Assembly (NCBI GenBank): GCA_023238725.1
Contig: CM041550.1
Coordinates: 1,806,544 to 1,870,543, forward strand
Length of the DNA: 64,000 nt
Source: Scortum barcoo
Lineage: Eukaryota > Chordata > Actinopteri > Centrarchiformes > Terapontidae
Reading direction: 5' to 3'
Part shown: positions 29,299 through 39,100 of the stretch, in pieces
Layout: every line of letters begins with the position of its first letter
Position numbering within the stretch: position 1 is the first letter of the stretch
Position numbers and translations under genes: made by a program
Notes under the pieces: generated by a model
What the model saw: only the letters and a program-made list of their open reading frames with translations
The model's database searches: none
What the model was told of the DNA's origin: nothing

Positions 29299-31033
29299 TT
29301 AATGAACACTGAAAGGTCGTCAGCTGTGTGTTCACAGACTGTTGAGGAGAGAATTCAATGTGCCAACTCTCCTCCTCCCTCAGAGCGGCGTTTTACATCA
29401 TGTACATCTTTCTTTAGTGTTTCTTTTTTCTCGTCTGTAAATTCCTCCCAATCCCAAACAGTAAAAATAAAAAATAAAAAACTTTCTGTTTTATTGAAGT
29501 GCTTCATCTCAAATATTCCTGCCAACCACTCAGCTGATGATAATAAAGAAACTTTAACTTTAAATTCAACAATGTTCCAAATATCGCAGCATCCTCACAG
29601 CACAACACACGTTTAAATACACAAAATGATTGAATAATAAATATATCTTATACCAGGAAGAAATAATCACTTCTCTCTCTCTGACAGATCGACCTGTTGA
29701 GTGATTCTCATCATTTCCCCTCTGATCTAAACTCTCTCTTCTGCTCTTTTTCTGTTAATTCATGTTTATTTTCATGACTGGAGCCTGTTCAGCAGCTCGA
29801 CGTCTTCACAGAAAGTCAACCTGATGTGTACGAATGTATCTTCAAAAAACAGACAGACCAGTCCAGAGGAGCCCGACAGAGAAAACACCAGCAGCCTCAA
29901 CTGTCAGGTAACGAGCAGCCGAAATGGAAAAGCAGAAATACAACAACAACAACAACAACAAAGCAGGCTGCAGATTTAATGAGAACTGTTCCCCCACCGT
30001 GATGAGATCTGATACTGAGCACGCTCAGTCCGATCCACCGCTAACATAGAAATTTACTGTACGTTAATGTGTGTGTGCTTCTCTGTAGTAATGCAGGAGA
30101 CTCCCATGTGATCCCATCTGGCAATCACACAAAAACAAAAGCTGTGTGTCTGTGTGTGTGTGAGGCTGGGGATTCGATCTCGGCCTGTCTGACCCAGTGA
30201 CCAGCAGTCAGTCATGGATTAATCCCGCTGTAGATTTAGAGGGTCGGGGTGATTATTACAGGGGGCTCACACAGATAAATATTGATTCGTACACTAAAAT
30301 GCATTTTAAATTTCAGATGGACTTCAGTGATTATCAACACGAGAAAGAAACTTTACATACAACATAAATATACATACACATAAATATACTGTATATTTAC
30401 ACTGTGTTTGTGCCTCCTTCACTGGCTCCCCACAAATATGTTTTCTTGTTCTCATGCAAATTTAGCTTACAAAATGCACATTGACATAATCCCTCTAAGA
30501 ATCTAATCTATAGATTACAGATTAGAGGTGTGCAGAGTATGTTTAGCAGAGGAAAGTGAGTTTATCTGAACAGCAGCTTTCAGAAGTAAAAAGCTGTTCA
30601 GACTTTCCATTAAAGAAATGAAAAAACACTCAGAAAGAAAATGTTCAAACTGAACAAAAAGAAGCAGTGGGAAGAGAAAAGTGTTTTAAAAGGAGGGAAG
30701 AAAAAGACGATGTGATAGTAAAGACAGGATGGTGAACAGACAGAGAGAGAAAGAAAAACAAAGAGAAAGACGGAGGGAAAAAAGTCACGTTTAAAATAGA
30801 AAGATTAAAAAAAAAAGAAATGGAGGAGAAAGAGGAAGAGAGCTGGCAGGCAGAGACGTTAACAGGATTAGAGAGGGGGAGTTTCCTCAAACTGGCAACC
30901 CACCAGGCACACTGTCAACACACACCACCCTGCTGCTGACACACACACACACACACACTCCCCATTATCATCAAACACAACAACAGGACCCCCACCACTG
31001 ACCCACATCTTTCTCTGCTGTCAGCATATCACT

Positions 31034-31065
<32 letters not shown>

Positions 31066-31689
31066 GCCTCTTGGCAGGGCTGCAGGGGGACGGCATGCTC
31101 ACAAAACACCACACACTCACATCAAACACACACCAAACCTGCCACACAGGCACACAAACTTTCAGGATCAGGATTCCTGGGAGCGATGCCACAGAGCCAG
31201 TGTGTGTGTGTGTGTGAGGAAGAAGCTTTATGCCGAGTTAACAGTCAGATTACAGCGATAATGAACATCCAACACACTCGTCATGATCAGAATTCAAATA
31301 TAAAACAGAAGTAAACTCATGAATATGTATTTTTAATTACACACACACACACACACACAGCGTTTTCTAATGTCACACCTGAGCAGGTGCTGCCAGACTC
31401 TGAATTTGGAGATTAAATTTCAACACTTTAAAACTTAATGCCAAATTTGCTTTGCGTGTGTGTGTGTGTGAGCATATGTAGACACTTATTTATGTATGCT
31501 GGCATTACTTCATGGTGCATTAGGATAAGCCTGAAGAAGAGGGGTATGGAAAGTGTGTGTGCTCGTCATGGTGAACCAGTTATAGGCGGCGGCATGTGTG
31601 TGTGTGTGTATGTGAGTGAGTGAGAGAGAGAGAGAGAGAGAGATATTTGGATGCCAGTATGATGCCAGGGGGATTTAAGTGGGAGATAG

Positions 31690-31722
<33 letters not shown>

Positions 31723-34654
31723 GGGGGTGAATTTGGCCTTTGGCCTACATTTGGAGGGATGAGAGACTGTTCCTGTTTATTTATTCAGAGGGATTCAGCG
31801 TCTGTCAGGACAGACTCAAACTGTACGTCTCAGATTTAGAAACACTGCAGCGTCCTGTCTGTTCATTATTACACATTCATTATCTGATTTTATATTCTCC
31901 TCAAATGTTTTTATGTTTTTTTATTTTTTTAACTTCCTCTTTAACTACATGAAGTGTGTTGCAGACATTATCTTCCACATGACAGCAGGAAAAATGCCTA
32001 AAAGCGAGAGAGTGAGTCTGACAGGAGATGAAATGTGACTCTGCGTAAAAACGATCTAAACCTACAAACAAACAAATGAAAAGAGATTATGGGAGGGGCG
32101 ATGATGCCTTTGCACAGAAAGTATTTGCGTGTTTATCTTCTTTCCTGGTCTGAGCTCCACAGAGGTGAATATTACAGCAGAGAGAGGATGAGTTTGTCAC
32201 GCTCAGGTTACCGCTGTGTGTTTGGCTGTAATTAGTCAGAGTGAAACTAAACAAGCTGAATCTGAAAAGCAGAAGTGTCTGGATGAGCTCCAATAAACCA
32301 CTCTGAGTCTGAGTCGTCTGACGTGGTTTAAATAAGTAATGCTGATACGGAGCCATAGATTCAAATACAGACACATTTAGTGTGGTGTCAGAGAAGTATT
32401 GTTTTATATCCGTCTTTAACTTTTACACTCTGAACATGAAACACCATGTTCAACCATCCGTTTTTTAAACAACAAAAGAAATCAAGGCTGTTCACTGATT
32501 AGAAGACTCTTCAGGAAAAAGACCCCAACTAAAGAGCAGGATGTGATCTCACGTTAAACTACGAAAACTACGAAAACATTCAGCTTTTTTTCTCAAACAT
32601 TTACAGTTCTTAAGGCATCAGATCTGAATCCAGTATTTAAATAAAACCAAATCTCTGAAATCTGAAATCTAATTAGACGATATAAATATCTGAAAACTTT
32701 AAATACTGATGGGTATTTGCTATTTTAAAAACTACCCAAATGCTTCGTATGTTTCCAGTAAACAGACCACAGACAGCTGATGTTCACATGCTGATGTTTA
32801 GCCACCTTCAGGATTCATACATGAAGATCTGCTCTATAACTAACCGTCCTCTGTGTGTAACGAGGACACGCAGGACTGCAGTCTGCGAATGTGCGTTTCT
32901 ATTTTCTGCTCCAAATAGCAGCTTCAGAGAGTTGATCTGATCTGTGCAGAGTGAAGCAGAAACAACTAAAAAAGCTTCAAAAGACCTAATTTGGGCACAA
33001 ACATGCACCAACATAACATGAGCTCACTGCGCCGCCGAAACCTGCTCAGCAACACGACTGCACACGAGAGGGGAGTCTGCAAAAAAAAAGAAAAGCTGTA
33101 AAACGTGTGATGTAATGTGTGACATCATCATCTGTGGCGTCAGGTATCAACATAAAAGACCACTTCCTGCTGGGCTCAGTGATCAGGTGTCCCACAGGTG
33201 TCTGAGCAGAGTCACTTCATCACAGAAACATGGACGGATTATCATGAAGCGTATTTCTGTTTATAGTGTATTAATGTCAAGTTAATCCTATCGCATCATA
33301 AAATGTAGATTAAGACGTTCATGCTCCCCTCAGGATGAGCCGTCATAACTCTGCTGAACCTGAGCGTCATAAAGAGTTCATGTTCATGTGTCTGATGCTT
33401 TATGAACAAACAGGGAGGCTGTGGCTCAGCAGGTAGAGCGAGTCGTCCCTTAAACACTCAGTTTGATCTGAGGCTCCTCCGGTTCATGTGTCTGTGTGTC
33501 TTTGGAGCAAACGCTGAATTAAAAATCATCCTGGTCAGCGTTTGTCGAGGCAGCTAGCTGAGAGTGAATGAGAAGCTACCTGTGAAGCTCTTTGGATAAA
33601 AACATGACATAAATGCAGAAACGACTGTTGGTCATCTGTATTTGTGTTTTACAGCTTTAATGGGAGGGGGATCCTTGTTTCCTCGACAGGAAGCGATCCG
33701 AGCTGTTGCCTCCTGAAAACAATGAGGTGGGGAGCGGTCACTTCCCGTCTCTGTGCTGGAGAGAGGTCCAGCATCTCCTCCGTCACTGCTCCACCTAGGT
33801 GTCATTAAAGATCATCACAGCAGGTTAGCTGCTCACTGAGGTTTCTAACAGGCCGCTGACTGAAACACAAACACAAAGCTGGTGGAGCGCAAATCATTTT
33901 AACTTCAGCTTCAGACTTTTAGTCGATCACAGCTCTGGAGATTAAAATGAAATTACGGACACCAGTGGAAAAAACATCCTCAGTCCATCCAAACATCTCT
34001 GAAATATCTCTACAGCTGTTGGATGGATTCAGCCCTCCATCACCACTGCGAGCATGTTAGCGAGCTCCTGTTATCATTCAGCATTTCAAAGCATCAGTGT
34101 GTCCAAAAAGACCTGCTAGCTTGGCTGCAAACTATTACTGCAAGAAAAAACAACAAATCAATCAATTAAGACTCACTGTTTCAAAATGACGATCAACAAA
34201 CCACTGAAGTCATAAAACTTCAGTGTTTCAATGGTGGCAGAGTGTAGTTCTTTAAAAAAGCCATCAGAGGGGTAAATATCCCCCTGGTTAACCTGGGGAG
34301 AAATGACTCTCTGCCCTGGTTTCTCTTTGACATCATCTCACAGTGATCAGGACTCTGAATTCTTCTGTTTTCTGTCTGAGCATCTGTGATCTCCTCTGAT
34401 CTGTCTCTGTTCGCCTCCTCTGAGAGAAACCATTAACTGCTCCATTAACTGCTTCATTCACTATGCATGAGGCGGCGCCCCCACTACAGCCCGTCTGAAC
34501 ACCACCTCCATCCACCATCAGGTTTAAGGTGAAATGAAGACTTCATGTTTAAAGAGTGAAGTGTGAGTTTATGGACAAAAAAGCCAAATTTAAACATGTT
34601 ATTTTTGCATTAAATTGTAAGAATTCATCAATAAAAAAAAGCTGTTTTTAAGTA

Positions 34655-34696
<42 letters not shown>

Positions 34697-35843
34697 AGCT
34701 GTCATTACACTCAGGTGTGGCGGGAACACCGAGCGAATAAACCCTCCTCTAACCCAACACCACACCACATTCCTGGGAATCCACCGCTTCCTCTGTGTGT
34801 GTGTGTGTGTGTGTGTGTGTATAAATGAAAGGGAAGGAAGCGCAGTGAGGTAGAGGAAGTGAGTGGTAAACTCTGGGAGGTGGATCATTGCTCAGCCACA
34901 CATTAATCATCAACACTCAGACCGAGCACACGGAGAGAAATTCAGCTCTGGTTTCATTTTTTTGAAAAATGAAGAGACTCTGGAGATTAAAATGAAATTA
35001 CGGACATTCACAATCCCCAGAAGATGAGCCCTGACGACTTTTTGATGCAAATTTTTTAAAGTCTTAAATTAAAACACTTACTTTACATTTTAAGCATCGT
35101 GCCGTTATTTCTGCCCATTTTGCTTCGAGTAGTTTTTTTTTTTTTTTTTTTATTGTTCCTGCAGACTGACGTTGCTCCACAAACACATGCAAACACATAA
35201 ACACACCTGAATAACAACACCTGTCTTCATGCTAATCTGAACGATCCTCCCACCTGTGGACTCTGCACCGACACTAAAACACCACCCGGCCGGACGACGG
35301 TTAAAAAACAGGAACTGCTCACAGCTTCACATCAGATAACAAATCCAAAAATGTCTGTTTGTCACTTCACACGCCAACAAACAAAACCAAAGAAGAAGAA
35401 AAAAGCACAAAAATACTGCAGAGCGAGTTTGTGTTATCAGCAGGGCTGAAACGAATGACTCTTTTTATAATGAGTTAAATCTGTTGATCGTTTTTATATA
35501 GTCTATAACAGGACAAGAAGAAGTGACCAACAGTCCAAAGTCCAAAAATATAAGGTGACATTTTAAAACACAGAAAAGCAGGACAGGCTGCATCAGATAA
35601 ATGAACATCCATCGACTGTCAGAACATTCAGGAACAACACTGAGTGGATTATCATCATCTCATGGATAAAATTATACCATATAAAGAAGTGTAAAGTTTG
35701 AGTGTTTGAACGTGTGTGAGGATGAAACACAAACAGCAGTTTATTTTTATCTGAATCTGTGCGACTGATGTGAGCAGAGACGAGGTCAGCCCCAACTCAA
35801 AACCCTGCAGATGGTTACAAACGTGTAATCTTATGTAATCTGT

Positions 35844-35882
<39 letters not shown>

Positions 35883-36035
35883 GGATGTTGTTTCTGTCAA
35901 TATGACTCATACAAACGTACAGTAAAGCTGTACTCTGTGTGTATATGTGTGTGTGTGTCCACTGAAAAACTGCCAAACACTGCAGAAACGTGTATTGTCT
36001 GGAGCCGGGGATGTGATTACAGGCCGGCTGCTACT

Positions 36036-36101
<66 letters not shown>

Positions 36102-39100
36102 TGTCATGTCATGTCCAACACCAGCATAAGAAATACGGTGGAATAACAATGAAAGGAAGAACCAGGAGGAGGAATAATCAGAAATTATAAAGCAGAATAA
36201 GAGTCGAGGCGTACGGGTGTTTCTGTTTTATTCTTTCGTCTCTAAGCTGCAGTAACAGAAGAACAGAAAGTAAAAGAGTTGAGCGTCGTGCAGCCGAGAA
36301 CAAAACTGATGAAACACACAAACTGACGCTCATACAGCCGGAGTTCAGTCTACTCAAATTAATCTGAAACTATTCTGATAATCAATGAAGTGATTTTTGT
36401 AAATTCTTTGTGAGGATTTGTGTGTTTTATGTGACAGTAAACTCAACAGATTTAGATTCTGCAGACGTCACCTTTAGATTTAAGAAACTTTGATTGACGT
36501 GTTTGTTAAATGGATGAACTGACTGAATAATCAGCAGATTAACTGATGCTAATCTTTAGTAATTGATTGATTGATCGCTGGTTTCTTCAGACGTCTGTCA
36601 CATTAAATCAAACATCTTTGGGATTTTTATTGTTGCTCAGATAAAATACAACTTTTGAAGATGTCAACTTGGACTTAAGAAAAATTGTGAAGTTAAAATA
36701 TCTTGTGACTTTTTTTGAATCACCTGATAATCAATAAAATATATATTAGTTGTGATCATTTGTTGCAGCCTTCATATGTTCTACCTAACAGATTGCTGGT
36801 CCGACTAAATAAGCTGCCTTAAGTTTGGGCTCGGAGCAGACTGACCGACTGGTTTGGAAATCAACTTCCTGTTTCTGGTGATATCTCAATCAGCGTTTCC
36901 CCAGAAACTCCAATCATCAGTATTACTTTCTGTTACGTTCACATGGATTATTAATCAATAAATACAATAAAAACATACATGAAGAGACTAAACTTTCACT
37001 GTCCAACTCTCAGCAGGTCAAACGAGTTATTCCTCAGAACTAAAACACATTTTTAACTTCAGCGCACACACACAGACACACACACATTGGACACACATAT
37101 ACACACACACACAGACACACACACACACACACACAGTGAACACACGGTACACATGACAGTCATGGTCTGGTTGCAGTTGATGCCACCATCTGAGCTGAGT
37201 GAAAGCAGACTGACCGGTTGGTTCGGTTTGGAAATCACCTTCACGTTTGTGTTCCTGGACTCAGACTGTTATCGTCCATGTTAAAAATCCACAAAAACTC
37301 CTCAGAGCCTCCACAGATCACGGTTTCTGTCTGATACAGGGCCAGATAACTCCAGCAGCGAGGACTGATAATCACTTTAATCACTGACTTATTTGATCTA
37401 CTGATCAGTTTAAAGTGTCGGCAAACTGTGAATCAGTTCCCAGAAAACGGGAGGACGTCTGGTTTTCTCCAATCGACGGTCAAATACCCCCAAATTTTCA
37501 CTTTACAATTAAAAAATAGATAAAAGCAGCAACTCCAGAGAATCCTCAGTGTTTTTACTTGATAGATGACATGTCATTCTTGGTTAAGTTGCCGATTATT
37601 TGGACTGTTTATGTGAAATCTTCACAATCAGTGATGCTCTGCGGCAATATTGGATATAAAAAGATCAATGAGGTGAAGCACTTTGATTTGCTCCAAAACA
37701 GACAGTCTCAGCCTGTAATTTGATCTAAACAAGCTCCCAACTGGATTTCCACAAAATGCACTTCTGTTAAAAGAACCTGACACTATAAATCCTCTTGTAA
37801 TTTAAATAACGATCCCAAAACGACCACGTCCCTGAACACGTCACACATAAACGAATGTTAAGAAACAGAAACCAGATAAGGAGGAGACAGTCAGAGCTGA
37901 TCTGAAATCAAACCAAAACAGAGAAACCACCGGCAGCTCAGGACAAGCAGAGAGGTCAAAGACAGTGACGATGCATGTCTGAAAAATCACATCAAGTAAC
38001 AGTTCTTCAGCGCATCTTCAGTCGTTCTCAGTGTGCACACACACCTGCACCAACAAAGTGTAAATAAACACAGTGTGTTTCTGAAGGCCGATGTTCACTG
38101 CCTGCCGCAGAGACTGCAGTAAGACATTTTTATTTCCCTGCTGCAACTCCTCCACAAACTTTATGTTCGACTAAAGAAACTTCAGGACGTCTGAGTGTGA
38201 TTATCTGACGCTCAGAGAGAAGAGACGCAGCAGGAGACCACATCAGGATGGTGACGTCATCTTTATCGTGGGATAAATATTGAGATCGTCAGTGTGTCGG
38301 TGAATATGTTTGACTTCCTTGTTTCCAGATCTGAGTTGAAGGAAATCAGCTGCAGTGTGTTTGTTTCACGACGTGTCGAGGCCTGCGAGGCTGCTGATAC
38401 GAAACCAGGCTGAGCCACAGAGCCTGTGTGTGTGTGTGTGTGTACCATGTGTTCGTCTGTCACACTGACTCACTCTGTTCTTTCGCATCTAATTTCATTT
38501 CACGGGGCTTGATTGCAGTTTCTCGTGTGATCAGAGACGACTCCATCTTCAGCGCTGACGGACGAACACGCAGGACGCAATTTCACTCATGTACATGTAT
38601 CACACAACAGAGACAGATGAACATGCAGGTGTGAAGGTCAGAGTGACGAAGCCCCGCCCCCGCGAGGACGCCACAGTTTTGCATCGCTGCACATTTTTAA
38701 TTCGTCGAGCCGATGACTTCCATATGCACGGCCGAGTCCACCTGAAAACTCCTGCTGCTCACTCTGACCATCCTGCAATCGTCCGGAGACACAACCAATT
38801 AAACCACACCTGCTTTAATGACAAAGCAAAAAGTGACCGTCACTAACAAGAAATCAGGCTCAGAAGTCTGAATCACACATGAATTTAATCTAAGCACTGA
38901 ATTATTTCTTTCACAGCTTCACAGGAAATCTGGACAAATGTTATCTGACTCATCTGACAAAGATTCACAAACTCCCCCAACGAGAAAACTGAAAATCTAA
39001 AAATCTAAACAAACTGCAGAAAATGACCACGTAGCACAAAGCATTATGGGTAACTGGAGACAAACAGGAGATGCACTTCCTCGTGTTTTCAAAGTAAAAG

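Noticed and set aside
33412..33490. tRNA gene
   Set aside because: Only the A box region is tRNA-like and the body matches a fish SINE.
38589..38846. 85-codon ORF in lrch1 intron 1
   Set aside because: No recognisable domain, no splice signals in phase, composition like flanking intron.
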